NCBI RefSeq assembly: GCF_038618305.1
Contig: NZ_CP152017.1
Coordinates: 1,031,501-1,095,500, forward strand
Length of the DNA: 64,000 nt
Direction: 5' to 3'
From: Sporosarcina sp. FSL K6-2383
Lineage (GTDB): Bacteria; Bacillota; Bacilli; Bacillales_A; Planococcaceae
Both the position numbers and the translations under genes were made by a program. Positions 9,437 through 17,281 of this stretch are shown one piece after another. Within the stretch, counting starts at the first letter, position 1. Every line of letters begins with the position of its first letter. The notes under the pieces were generated by a model, which saw only the letters and a program-made list of their open reading frames with translations, ran no database searches and had not been told where the DNA came from.

Positions 9437-10279
9437 ATGCAAGATGTAGCAATCATTGGTGCAGGTCAAATGGGCGCCGGTATAACACAATACTTAGCTA
9501 TGAATAATATCAATGTTACTTTGATTGATTATAAAGAAAGTAATATTAAAAGGGCTTCAGGGGCAATTAGAAACAGCTTAAATAGGTTATTGTCTAAAGA
9601 GAAAATAAGCGAACTGGACTTGGTGGGAATTCAAGATCGCATTCACTATTCAACTGCATTAAGTTCTTGCAGTGAAATGGATTTAGTCATTGAGGCAATA
9701 CCAGAAGAAATAGAGAAAAAAGAGCAACTACTTATTGAATTGAACGGAATTTTGAATGAGCATACAATAGTAGCAACCAATACCTCATCCTTGTCTATAA
9801 CGAAATTAGGTACTTTGTTTAAGGATCCGACGAGGGTAATCGGATTACATTTCTTTAATCCAGCTGTGATTATGCCACTTGTTGAAATAATACGAGGGCT
9901 GGAAACTTCAAAAGAGACTGTAGATAAAGTTACGTCGTTCATCGGAAATATTAACAAAGAACCAGTATTTGTACAAGACAGATCTGGATTTATTGTAAAT
10001 CGCATCTTGATCCCAATGATCAATGAAGCTTTCTTTGTATTACAGGATGGTATAGCAACGGCAGAAGAAATTGATAAGGCAATGAAGCTCGGCTCAAATC
10101 AGCCGATGGGACCCTTAGAATTAGCGGACTTTATAGGGTTAGATACTTGTTTATCAATTATGGAGACCCTCCATATCAATTTCGGAGAAGACAAATATCG
10201 ACCAGCCCCATTATTACGTAAATATGTAGAAGCGAACCGCTTAGGTAGAAAGACAAAAAAAGGTATCTACACATATTAA
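9437..10279 (+). CDS. 3-hydroxyacyl-CoA dehydrogenase (3-hydroxybutyryl-CoA dehydrogenase type)
   Basis: NAD-dependent dehydrogenase with N-terminal GAGQMGAGI, the IEAIPEEIEKKEQL segment, TNTSSLSI, and the catalytic-His region GLHFFNPA, then the C-terminal helical domain (NRILIPMINEAF, GPLELADFIGLD). About 280 aa is the usual length. I place the start at the ATG at 9437 after TAGGTGG; an ATG at 9416 is in frame upstream. In other bacteria this enzyme serves fatty-acid or butyrate metabolism, but here it sits inside the EpsL/M/N set on the same strand. Whether it makes a hydroxyacyl substituent for the glycan or is simply inserted cannot be decided. Confidence 0.88.
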   Translation: MQDVAIIGAGQMGAGITQYLAMNNINVTLIDYKESNIKRASGAIRNSLNRLLSKEKISELDLVGIQDRIHYSTALSSCSEMDLVIEAIPEEIEKKEQLLIELNGILNEHTIVATNTSSLSITKLGTLFKDPTRVIGLHFFNPAVIMPLVEIIRGLETSKETVDKVTSFIGNINKEPVFVQDRSGFIVNRILIPMINEAFFVLQDGIATAEEIDKAMKLGSNQPMGPLELADFIGLDTCLSIMETLHINFGEDKYRPAPLLRKYVEANRLGRKTKKGIYTY

Positions 10280-10340
10280 TTTATACTTTCTTAGAGTCTA
10301 CTATTTTATTAGCCAATCAAATTAGATGAGGAATGATACG

Positions 10341-11480
10341 ATGAACAAGCGCATTTTCTTATCCTCCCCACACATGAGTGGGAACGAACAAAAATACATA
10401 AATGAAGCATTTGAAACAAATTGGATTGCTCCGCTTGGGCCGAACGTGAATGCATTTGAAGAGGAATTGGCTACCTATGCGGGGACGGCTGGAGCTGCGG
10501 CAACATCGTCAGGGACAGCGGCTATTCATTTGGCGCTTGAACTGCTAGGTGTTGAGCACAGCGACACGATATTCTGCTCAAGCCTTACTTTTGTAGCGAG
10601 TGCGAATCCTATTCTTTACACAGGAGCTGAGCCGGTTTTCATTGATTCAGAAGAAGAGACTTGGAATATGTCTCCTGTTGCTTTGGAACGGGCCTTTGAA
10701 GAATCACAAGCCGCAGGAAATTTACCGAAAGCAGTGATTGTCGTTAACTTGTACGGTCAAAGTGCCAAGATGGATGAACTGATGGCGATTTGTGAGCAAT
10801 ATGAAGTTCCAGTAATTGAAGATGCCGCAGAATCGCTCGGCTCTTTCTACAAAGGGAAGAAAAGTGGTTCCTTTGGCCAGTTTGGCATTTATTCATTCAA
10901 CGGTAATAAGATCATTACGACGTCTGGTGGCGGTATGCTCGTTTCAGACGATGTTGACGCATTGGCACAGTCACGCTTTCTAGCGACGCAAGCCCGTGAT
11001 GCAGCACCGCATTACCAACACAGCACAGTCGGCTATAACTACCGCATGAGCAATATTCTAGCTGGAGTAGGTCGTGCGCAGTTGGAAGTGTTGGATGAGC
11101 GGGTGGAGGCAAGGCGTGCAGTATTTGAACGCTACGTAGCCGCGCTCGGAGCTATTGACGGTGTGGAATTCATGCCAGAGCTGGAAGGGACCTATTCGAA
11201 TCGCTGGCTGACGGCATTGACGTTGGATCCGAAGAAGATACGAGTGACACCTTATGAGTTGATGGATGTACTAGCGGCGGAGAATATTGAAGCGCGTCCC
11301 GTGTGGAAGCCATTGCATTTACAGCCGTTGTTTGAAGGGTGTAAGTTCTATCCGCACACGGAGGATGATGTTGTGAGTGAACGGTTGTTTGCGGAGGGGA
11401 TTTGTTTACCATCGGGGTCGAATATGACGGTGGAGCAGCAGGGGAGAGTAATTGAAATTCTGAAAAAGCATCTACACTAG
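10341..11480 (+). CDS. epsN: DegT/DnrJ/EryC1/StrS aminotransferase, EpsN/PglE-like
   Basis: PLP-dependent sugar aminotransferase converting a UDP-4-keto-6-deoxy-GlcNAc to the 4-amino sugar. Seen are TSSGTAAIHLAL for PLP phosphate binding, VIEDAAESLGS with the ring-stacking region, and the PLP-lysine in YSFNGNKIITTSGGGML. NYRMSNILAGVG and a conserved C-terminal region follow. The ATG at 10341 fits GAGGA 10 bases upstream better than the in-frame ATG at 10326. It is the last gene of the cluster and its 3' half is visibly more GC-rich than the start of the cluster. The matching 4,6-dehydratase (PglF/EpsC-like) is not in the window and is probably further upstream. Confidence 0.9.
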   Translation: MNKRIFLSSPHMSGNEQKYINEAFETNWIAPLGPNVNAFEEELATYAGTAGAAATSSGTAAIHLALELLGVEHSDTIFCSSLTFVASANPILYTGAEPVFIDSEEETWNMSPVALERAFEESQAAGNLPKAVIVVNLYGQSAKMDELMAICEQYEVPVIEDAAESLGSFYKGKKSGSFGQFGIYSFNGNKIITTSGGGMLVSDDVDALAQSRFLATQARDAAPHYQHSTVGYNYRMSNILAGVGRAQLEVLDERVEARRAVFERYVAALGAIDGVEFMPELEGTYSNRWLTALTLDPKKIRVTPYELMDVLAAENIEARPVWKPLHLQPLFEGCKFYPHTEDDVVSERLFAEGICLPSGSNMTVEQQGRVIEILKKHLH

Positions 11481-11486
11481 TAATCA

Positions 11487-11536
11487 AAATGCCCTAGTAT
11501 CGCTTGTGAACTGACTTGCGTCTAGGGTATTCTTTT
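11487..11536 (+). terminator. Terminator at the end of the polysaccharide cluster
   Basis: AATGCCCTAG pairs with CTAGGGTATT (one G-U pair) around a 24-base loop and is followed by CTTTT. It lies 7 bases after the aminotransferase stop. Confidence 0.6.
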
Positions 11537-11559
11537 ACCACTGGGCGCCAAGAAATCTA

Positions 11560-11940
11560 CCATCCTATGCGATTACGTGCATCAATCGACGAAAATGCGT
11601 GCCTATTGGGGGAGTTTTTTTAGAGCAGGGGTGTGGGACGACATGCATTGGATAACTACTTGAAACTGGGCCTCTGCGGGTATGATGAGCACCAAGCCAG
11701 GAAAACGAGCAAAACATGTTAGCTTGGCCCCAAAGGCTATCATGCCCACCCTTCAGTGTAAAGTTGTAGGTCGAATAGCTACCAGCACTCCCCGGCCATT
11801 TGTGGAATGGTAAACCCAAGTCATTGCTTGGTACATTCGTTGTCATTTCGTGGTAAGAATGATGGAAGAGGTGGTACATTCTATTGACTGTAATCAATTG
11901 AAACGGTTCGTACGTCCAGGTCATACAAAGTAGCTATACA
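11560..11940 (+). ncRNA. Candidate large structured RNA; identity unknown
   Basis: About 380 bases with no credible coding frame and a higher GC content than the flanks, folding into a chain of hairpins on the plus strand. The clearest is nested. GGGTATGAT near 11677 pairs with ATCATGCCC near 11746. Inside it, CCAAGC near 11693 pairs with GCTTGG. Further stems follow, such as CCAAG/CTTGG near 11817 and GCCATT/AATGGT near 11800. Strand and ends are uncertain. Possible identities are a remnant of an insertion-sequence guide RNA (IS110 or IS605 type) or an unlinked large RNA. I do not recognise a known family and see no transposase next to it. Confidence 0.35.
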
Positions 11941-11945
11941 ACTAG

Positions 11946-11986
11946 CGAAAAAACTCATCATATCGATGCAAGCGATATGATGAGTT
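11946..11986 (-). terminator. Strong hairpin with T-run on the minus strand
   Basis: A 14-bp perfect stem (AACTCATCATATCG and its complement) with a 7-base loop. Read on the minus strand it is followed by six T. It would end leftward transcripts, such as one from the helix-turn-helix gene at 12291, or act as a bidirectional stop. Confidence 0.5.
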
Positions 11987-12290
11987 TGGGAATTTGCTGT
12001 AATCGAACATTTAAATTGCATCACTTTCATTACTAGGGATAGGAGTAAGTGCTAATACGTTTTCAATTAAAAAAGTATGCTTGGGCTGCCGTAGATAGCA
12101 ATAAGCCTAAAAAGAAACTTCACCAACTTGGATTACTTGCACCTGTCTTTTGCTGATTACCCCGTTTTTTATTCATATAGATCATATCCAGAAGCACGCC
12201 ATTGTCCATTGACTTGATTAATCGATTCGAAACACCTGCTCTATTCTTTTTATTCAACGTACGGAATCCACATTCTTATTTTGACATTTA
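11987..12290. other. Intergenic stretch without a recognisable gene
   Basis: About 300 bases between a terminator-like hairpin and the end of the minus-strand helix-turn-helix gene. I see only short frames without ribosome sites and no clear repeats. Confidence 0.4.
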
Positions 12291-13088
12291 TTAAAATAAA
12301 AGCTCATCCAACGACACATCATATTCCATAAAAATATCAGCAAATAACGCCTTATCAATCAAATTCCGGTATACGCCATCAAAATAACCAGCGATATTTC
12401 GTACAGTTTTACGCTTTGTCGCTTGAACAGTAATATGGAGTGCTTGCATCGCTAACTGTTCAAATAATTCTCCTTGGTGTGCATGAATGCTAAATTTCAA
12501 CATGCGTAATGACAGTGCACGATAAATGCCAAACAATTGACGGGCTAAAGAACTGTCACCAATCGTCGTTGACAACAGTTCTTTCATTCTCCCAAACAAC
12601 GTTGTAGGTGAAGGAATCGGCTCCGCAGGATACGTATCTGTAAGAGTATTGCCCTTTATGTTTTTAGATTTAGAAGAAAAGGCTTCAGGTTCGGAAACGC
12701 TGTCTTCAGCCTTACTGTCACAAGGGTTGTCCACTGTTGGCGGAGTGGTCAAAGTCGACTGGTCATCGAAGGGTAAAATGGTGTAAATGTTAGCGCCCAA
12801 CCCGTTCATAACAGGGCGAATGTAGTGAATGCGATCGATGATTTTTAGTTGCTCCAACTTACGAATCGCACGGCGCACTGTGACGTTAGACTTGCTAATT
12901 GCATCCGCCATTGTGTCGTGCTTTAAGTGAGCAGCTCCGTATTTCACGGAGTAGCGACGAATCATATCCAGCACAGCGCGGTCCGTATCGTTCATTTCAT
13001 TCCAGTTTGCGAGTACATGACGGCGAGCTGCTTCGTCCATATCTTGTGTGTTTGTGAAATGTGAGTAATCTTTTAAGTAAGTTGTCAT
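12291..13088 (-). CDS. Winged-helix protein resembling plasmid/phage replication or DnaD-type factors
   Basis: About 265 aa. The N-terminal half has a helix-turn-helix with AVLDMIRRYSVKYG, then ADAISKSNVTVRRAIRKLEQLKII, typical of a winged helix with a recognition helix (VTVRRAIRKL). A polar linker rich in Ser/Thr/Pro follows (about 120-165). The C-terminal segment TVRNIAGYFDGVYRNLIDKALF resembles the tail of replication-initiator or DnaD-like proteins in Bacillales. The ATG at 13088 is favoured: the in-frame ATG at 13097 sits directly against the AAGGGG site. The promoter region carries a 35-bp element also present in front of the DUF1659 gene at 39826. Function is inference only. Confidence 0.6.
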   Translation of the reverse strand: MTTYLKDYSHFTNTQDMDEAARRHVLANWNEMNDTDRAVLDMIRRYSVKYGAAHLKHDTMADAISKSNVTVRRAIRKLEQLKIIDRIHYIRPVMNGLGANIYTILPFDDQSTLTTPPTVDNPCDSKAEDSVSEPEAFSSKSKNIKGNTLTDTYPAEPIPSPTTLFGRMKELLSTTIGDSSLARQLFGIYRALSLRMLKFSIHAHQGELFEQLAMQALHITVQATKRKTVRNIAGYFDGVYRNLIDKALFADIFMEYDVSLDELLF

Positions 13089-13108
13089 GGTGGTCATTCC
13101 CCTTTATT

Positions 13109-13143
13109 CTTTATATAGAGAGAAATGAGGAAAACGGATACAC
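13109..13143 (-). promoter_or_regulatory. Conserved 35-bp promoter-like element (copy 1)
   Basis: On the minus strand GTGTATCCG is followed 17 bases later by TATATAAAG, just upstream of the helix-turn-helix gene. The same 35-base arrangement, 30 of 35 positions identical, occurs at 39846-39880 upstream of another minus-strand operon. The conserved ends and fixed spacing suggest recognition by a specific sigma factor or activator. Confidence 0.5.
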
Positions 13144-13159
13144 CTTTGAAAATATATTT

Positions 13160-13197
13160 TTAAAAAAGAAAAAATCCTTCTGTGGAAGCAAGGATTT
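13160..13197 (-). terminator. Terminator for the 13336-13671 gene
   Basis: An 8-bp stem (AAATCCTT/AAGGATTT on the plus strand) read on the minus strand runs into a T-rich tract TTTTTTCTTTTTT. Confidence 0.6.
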
Positions 13198-13265
13198 AGA
13201 TGACTATCAAGCGGGGGAACTGATTCTGAACCAGGTGCTTTTTTGAAAAACTATCACATCAATAA

Positions 13266-13301
13266 CCCGAATCCAGACCTTATAAAAAGTCCAGATTCGG
13301 G
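13266..13301. promoter_or_regulatory. Inverted repeat downstream of the minus-strand hypothetical gene
   Basis: CCCGAATC and GATTCGGG form an 8-bp stem with an inner GAC/GTC pair. There is no T-run on either side, so it is less convincing as a terminator than the hairpin at 13160-13197. Confidence 0.3.
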
Positions 13302-13335
13302 GATTTGTGAGCTATCCACTTCTAGCATCCAACAC

Positions 13336-13671
13336 TCACTGCAGCATGATCGTAAAGCCTTCGTTCCCATGTCCCTTCATAATCATCAGCAACTCCAGCG
13401 CAGTCATACTCGATAATCGATTGGCAAATGAAACCGCAGCTTCATGATCAGGAAATGCGAACGCCTCCAATTCATCATGAACCATAAACTCTCCATCCAC
13501 CTTACCCAACAGATACACCCGCACCACATAACCAGTCGCATCCACCGACAAATCATGAATCATGATTAACATCCCTATATCACCAGCATCAGGTTGTACC
13601 AACAATTCATGCAAGTCCATTTCCTCTTTTAACGCCTTCGGTAGTGCAAGTTTAATATCGCTTTTCAGCAT
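13336..13671 (-). CDS. Hypothetical protein, 111 aa
   Basis: Not recognised. A soluble, acidic small protein with alternating hydrophobic strands (IGMLIMIHDLSVDATGYVVRVYLLG) and a C-terminal helix (AVSFANRLSSMTALELLMIMK). The start is ATG with GGGGGTGA about 8 bases upstream on the minus strand, and a good terminator follows. Codon use matches its neighbours, so I regard it as a real single-gene unit. No signal peptide or metal motif is visible. Confidence 0.55.
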   Translation of the reverse strand: MLKSDIKLALPKALKEEMDLHELLVQPDAGDIGMLIMIHDLSVDATGYVVRVYLLGKVDGEFMVHDELEAFAFPDHEAAVSFANRLSSMTALELLMIMKGHGNEGFTIMLQ

Positions 13672-13952
13672 TTTTATTCACCCCCTACGTTAATTATCGA
13701 CAGAAAGGGAGAGGATATCACCTACATTTTTTTAACGGTTATGTAAATGTCACCATCTCCTAAATGAATGAGAATGTTAAAATTCAATGTGATTTTCATC
13801 ATTTGCTGATAACATACTTATAAATTCTAACGTATTCATATCGTATAGGTGACTGTGTGCCGCGCATTAGTGAAACTGAATGACTATTCCGATTTTTTGA
13901 AACTATTTACCTACCCATGCCGTATAATAATTATCTCATATTGAAAGGAGGG

Positions 13953-14120
13953 ATGAATATAGCTGGAAATGCTGGTGGTCATCGAGATGGTGCTGTAAAA
14001 GGTCGTAGCCAATTCGAAGGTCCGAATGGTAACTACATTAAGCGCGACACTTCGACAGGCAGATTTATGGATCAAAAAACGACCGATGGAAAGTTTAAAG
14101 GTGTTCGTAAAGAAAAGTAA
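13953..14120 (+). CDS. Small conserved basic protein (about 55 aa)
   Basis: Gly/Lys-rich small protein, with DGAVKGRSQFEGPNGNYIKRDTSTGRFMDQK and a closing GVRKEK. I have the impression that this pattern (GAVKxRSQ, GNYxKRDxxTGKF, FKGVRKEK) occurs in short Bacillales proteins of unknown role. The ATG at 13953 lies directly after AAAGGAGGG, too close for normal initiation, whereas an ATA six bases on (13959) has ideal spacing and would give M-A-G-N. So the true start may be ATA. A TATAAT at 13923 and a strong terminator after the stop make it a stand-alone transcript. Confidence 0.65.
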   Translation: MNIAGNAGGHRDGAVKGRSQFEGPNGNYIKRDTSTGRFMDQKTTDGKFKGVRKEK

Positions 14121-14167
14121 CTAATAGAGTATCCATCTTTGAACGGGATGGATACTCTATTAGTTTT
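14121..14167 (+). terminator. Strong terminator after the small basic protein
   Basis: A 17-bp perfect stem starting at the base after the stop codon, a 9-base loop, and TTTT after the stem. Confidence 0.85.
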
Positions 14168-14281
14168 CATAATTGTAGGATCGGGTACCAGGTTCTAATA
14201 CAATTCAGACAATTCGTTTTGCAAGAATTGAGATTTGGATCTAGTTGAAGAACGAAAGAACCCCCTGTGGTGAGTGAAATG

Positions 14282-14318
14282 CCCCGTAAATGTTAGACAC
14301 CAACTAACATTTACGGGG
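14282..14318 (+). terminator. Perfect 15-bp hairpin before the repeat array
   Basis: CCCCGTAAATGTTAG pairs with its exact complement around a 7-base loop, followed by TGTTTCTTT. The short tail TTTCTTTGTGTAT plus TGGCTGTT recurs on the far side of the array near 17255-17280, so both ends of the array share flanking sequence. Confidence 0.5.
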
Positions 14319-14342
14319 TGTTTCTTTGTGTATTGGCTGTTC

Positions 14343-14732
14343 CGCGTGAAGAAAACAACGTTTCGCGCCAAAGCAACATAATCGCCGAAGAAAACAAAAT
14401 TTCTCGCAAAGAAAACAACGTTTCACCGGAAGAAACATAATCGCCGAAGAAAACAAAATTTCCCGCAAAGAAAACAACGTTTCACCGGAAGAAAGCAACG
14501 TTCCCGCGGCAAAGCAACGTAATCGCCGAAGAAAGCAACATTTCGCGCGAAGTAGACAACGTTTCCCGTAAAGAAAACAACGTTTCACCGAAAGAAAGGA
14601 ACGTTCCCGCGCCAAAGCAACGTAATCGTCGAAGAAAGCAACGTTTCACGCGAAGTAGACAACGTTTCCCGCAAAGAAAACAACGTTTCACCGGAAGAAA
14701 GAAACGTTCCCGCGCCAAAGCAACATAATCGC
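14343..14732. repeat. Array of 21-bp units with 19-bp closing units (family A)
   Basis: The stretch splits into consecutive 21-base units of the form GAAGAAAGCAACGTTTCACGC with diverging bases, closed at intervals by a shorter unit of about 19 bases such as CCAAAGCAACGTAATCGTC. In the best-kept part the order 21+21+21+21+19 gives a 103-base super-repeat: matching units start at 14528 and 14631. Some units carry deletions. The minus-strand reading of each unit begins AACGTTG. Frames across it give heptad-repeat peptides without a ribosome site, so I take it as non-coding. It continues beyond the insertion sequence at 17161. Confidence 0.85.
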
Positions 14733-14863
14733 TGTTTATGGCATGATTGAAATGTACTAAACGGCAGCTAATTTATGCTCATAATAAAAAGGGCCACTTG
14801 CCAACATCTATTAAAATACATACACTCCTCTTGGGCATAACGTTCATAGGAGGTATATAGGAG

Positions 14864-16375
14864 ATGTTAGCAATGGCTGAAATTAATTATATCAGATTAG
14901 AGACAAACACCAAAGGAAGGTCCTATTCATCGGTGGCAAAACAGATGGAGTTGGATCGCAGGACAGTTAAGAAATATTCGGAGATGGAGGATTTCAGTCC
15001 AGAGGTGAAGTCTGTACAGAAAAGAAGAGCCAAGGTGATGGATCCAGTCAAACCGATAATTGATCAATGGCTTCTTGAAGACATAGGGAAGAAAAAGAAG
15101 TTTAGGAGAACAGCGCAGCGGATCTATGACCTTCTCGTTAAGGAGCATGAATTTCAAGGTTCTGACCGTTCGGTCCGTGACTATGTGGCAAAAAGGAAAG
15201 TCGGCTTATTGGAAGAGAACAATGACGCTGCTTTACCACTGGAAGCAATAGCTGGAACTGCACAAGTAGACTTTGGAGAAGCTCCATTCAAGTACAGGGG
15301 AAAAGAGGTCATTCGACATTTTCTGGTCCTCTCTTTTCCTAATAGTAATTCATTCCTGTTCCAAGTCTTCGCTTCCCAGAATCGGGAGTGTTTCCTGCAA
15401 GGACTGACAAACATGTTCACCTTTTTGGAAAGCGTACCGCATACCATACGTTTCGATAACCTATCACCTGCGGTGAAAAAGGTACTGCCAAACGGCGAAC
15501 GGAAATTAACCGATGAATTCACTCGTTTCGTAGCCCATTACGGATTCCAATATGAATTCTGTAATCCGGGGAGCGGAAATGAGAAAGGTCATGTGGAATC
15601 TATGGTCAAATACATTCGAAATAATTATCTGTTACCAGAAATATATTATGAGGATCTTTCGATCTTGAATGAGCAGACATTGAATTGGAGCCTAGAAGAT
15701 CGGAATCGTCGCCATTATGAAAAAGATACTATGATTGCCGAACTGTATTTGGAAGATAAGGAGCGGTTCCTTCAACTTCCAGGAAAGGCATATGAATGTG
15801 TGCGGTTCGTACAGGTCAAAGCAGATAAATATGGAATTGTCCGCATCGACACCAAACAATATTCCACTTCTCCACGTTTTTCAGGACAAGCGGTGCTAGC
15901 AAAAGTTTCTTTTGATACTGTTGCGCTTCTAAATGAGGAGAATAAAGTGATTGTAAGCCACCCTCGACTATATGGAGAAACAAAGAAATCTATGGATTGG
16001 CAGCCTTATCTGACGTTGATGGCCAAGAGGCCAACTGCTTTAAAGTACAGTTCATTTTATCATCAGTTGCCGGAAGACTGGAAAGCCTTTTTTGCAAATT
16101 GTACAACCGAAGAAAAACGGAATGCCCTTCAACTCTTATCCGTCATTTTGAAGGAGCAGGATTTTGATATATCTGTGAAGGCCTTGCGAATGGCATCTGA
16201 ACACGGACACCCAACTACTGATTCTATCAAACATGTTTATTATCAACTCGTGAACGGGAGAGGTATCCGAGAAACGCTATCCCTCCCATCTTCCGTTCCA
16301 ACCACCATAAATTCAACCAGAGGTCTTTCTCATTACGATCGGTTAATGGTTGTAAATGGAGGTAATCCGCAATGA
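14864..16375 (+). CDS. istA: IS21 transposase IstA
   Basis: 503-aa DDE transposase of the IS21 family. The N-terminal region has a helix-turn-helix (SSVAKQMELDRRTVKKY). The catalytic core shows VDFGE (Asp about 136), RFDNLS (Asp about 198) and GNEKGHVES (Glu about 245), with a beta-barrel-like C-terminal part. It works with the IstB ATPase for target capture and cut-and-paste or circle-mediated transposition. The start ATG lies 8-10 bases after a GGAGG site; an ATG at 14873 is an alternative. Its stop overlaps the istB start (ATGA), typical translational coupling. No frameshift or stop interrupts it. Confidence 0.95.
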   Translation: MLAMAEINYIRLETNTKGRSYSSVAKQMELDRRTVKKYSEMEDFSPEVKSVQKRRAKVMDPVKPIIDQWLLEDIGKKKKFRRTAQRIYDLLVKEHEFQGSDRSVRDYVAKRKVGLLEENNDAALPLEAIAGTAQVDFGEAPFKYRGKEVIRHFLVLSFPNSNSFLFQVFASQNRECFLQGLTNMFTFLESVPHTIRFDNLSPAVKKVLPNGERKLTDEFTRFVAHYGFQYEFCNPGSGNEKGHVESMVKYIRNNYLLPEIYYEDLSILNEQTLNWSLEDRNRRHYEKDTMIAELYLEDKERFLQLPGKAYECVRFVQVKADKYGIVRIDTKQYSTSPRFSGQAVLAKVSFDTVALLNEENKVIVSHPRLYGETKKSMDWQPYLTLMAKRPTALKYSSFYHQLPEDWKAFFANCTTEEKRNALQLLSVILKEQDFDISVKALRMASEHGHPTTDSIKHVYYQLVNGRGIRETLSLPSSVPTTINSTRGLSHYDRLMVVNGGNPQ

Positions 16376-17091
16376 GAGACACGATTGAGGAACATGCAAA
16401 ACGGTTAAAGTTGAGTTGGATACGAGAACATTATCACGAAGTGATAACCGGGACGCATGAAGAGTTTTTACTAACCCTCTTTGAAAAGGAAATACAGCAA
16501 AGAGAGGAAAGAAAGTTAAACCTGCTCATTAGTCAATCCTGTCTGCCAGATATATCTGGCAGGCAGCTAGACTGGCAAGGTATTCATATGAATGGTGATA
16601 TAACAAAGGAAGACATCTTGAGCGGTGTATTTATAGAGAGAAAAGAGAATCTGATTCTTTATGGAGGTGTTGGTGTCGGTAAGACACTTATGGCCTCCAT
16701 AGCGGGATGGAATTCTGTACAGGAGAATTGGAAACGGGTGAGATTTTATACGGTGGCACAGCTTGTGAACAGTCTTTTGGAAGCCAACGAGAAAGGAACA
16801 CTCGGGAAATTTTATAAACAAATTGAGAGCCTAGATTTATTAATCCTTGATGAATTGGGCTATGTACCACTACACAAGCAAGGAGCAGAGCTCCTGTTTC
16901 AAGTAATCAATCTCTGTTATGAAAAACGAAGTGTCATCGTAACAACGAACTTACAGTTCGGTCAATGGAATCATGTTTTTGGCGATCCAATATTAACGGA
17001 AGCATTTATCGATCGTCTTATTCATTACTCACATTTAATTGTATTCAATCGTGATAGTTTTCGTCATAAAGAGTCACTAATGAATCAATGA
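16372..17091 (+). CDS. istB: IS21 helper ATPase IstB
   Basis: 239-aa AAA+ ATPase of the DnaA/DnaC-like clade that assembles on target DNA and stimulates IstA. It has Walker A GGVGVGKT, Walker B LLILDELGY, a sensor-1 region VIVTTNLQF and the arginine-finger region EAFIDRLIHYS. N-terminal helices (HAKRLKLSWIREHY) match the IstB oligomerisation part. It is intact and translationally coupled to istA. Right after its stop the terminal-repeat blocks of the element begin. Confidence 0.95.
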   Translation: MRDTIEEHAKRLKLSWIREHYHEVITGTHEEFLLTLFEKEIQQREERKLNLLISQSCLPDISGRQLDWQGIHMNGDITKEDILSGVFIERKENLILYGGVGVGKTLMASIAGWNSVQENWKRVRFYTVAQLVNSLLEANEKGTLGKFYKQIESLDLLILDELGYVPLHKQGAELLFQVINLCYEKRSVIVTTNLQFGQWNHVFGDPILTEAFIDRLIHYSHLIVFNRDSFRHKESLMNQ

Positions 17092-17160
17092 CACCCTGGT
17101 TGGCAAGTGATGTACATTTTTAACTGCCAAACAGTACGTTTTATACTTGCCAAATACACA

Positions 17161-17212
17161 TAATCGCCGAAGAAAGCAACGTTCCCGCGCCAAAGCAACA
17201 TAATCGCCACAG
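17161..17212. repeat. Right-hand continuation of repeat family A
   Basis: After the IS21 right end the array resumes with TAATCGCC, a unit GAAGAAAGCAACGTTCCCGCG and a 19-base closing unit, in phase with the left part if the insertion and one TAATCGC are removed. So the insertion is younger than the array. Confidence 0.8.
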
Positions 17213-17218
17213 AACGCA

Positions 17219-17260
17219 AGAAACACCCTACAGAGATTTCTCTCCGCAAAGTGTTTCTTT
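17219..17260 (-). terminator. Probable terminator of the large SLH gene
   Basis: GAAACAC and GTGTTTC enclose an inner AGAGA/TCTCT stem, 25 bases after the minus-strand stop. The T-run is weak. Confidence 0.4.
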
Positions 17261-17281
17261 GTGTATGGGTATTGGCTGTTA

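Larger units (their letters stand above)
14733..17160 (+). mobile_element. IS21-family insertion sequence, complete, 2428 bp
   Basis: Two overlapping genes (istA, istB) lie between ends that begin TGT. The left end TGTTTATGGCA and the complement of the right end, TGTGTATTTGGCA, can be aligned for tens of bases. Both contain further GTACT, GGCAG and ACTTGCCAAC blocks, as expected for multiple terminal repeats. The flanks carry a 7-base direct duplication, TAATCGC, at 14726-14732 and 17161-17167. Both genes are intact, so the element may still be active. It interrupts the family-A repeat array. Confidence 0.9.

Noticed and set aside
11865..11885. GAGGTGGTACATTC, similar to the T-box GGTGGTACC motif
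   Set aside because: No specifier stem, terminator or aminoacyl-tRNA/amino-acid gene follows.
11565..11924. 119-aa minus-strand frame
   Set aside because: No ribosome site, odd composition, and the region folds as hairpins instead.
14304..14718. Minus-strand frames with heptad-like Arg/Cys/Phe repeats across the family-A array
   Set aside because: They follow from the 21-bp period (7 codons), have no ribosome site and break where 19-bp units occur.
14343..14732. CRISPR-like periodicity
   Set aside because: Every unit is a variant of the same sequence, there are no unique spacers, and no cas genes are present.
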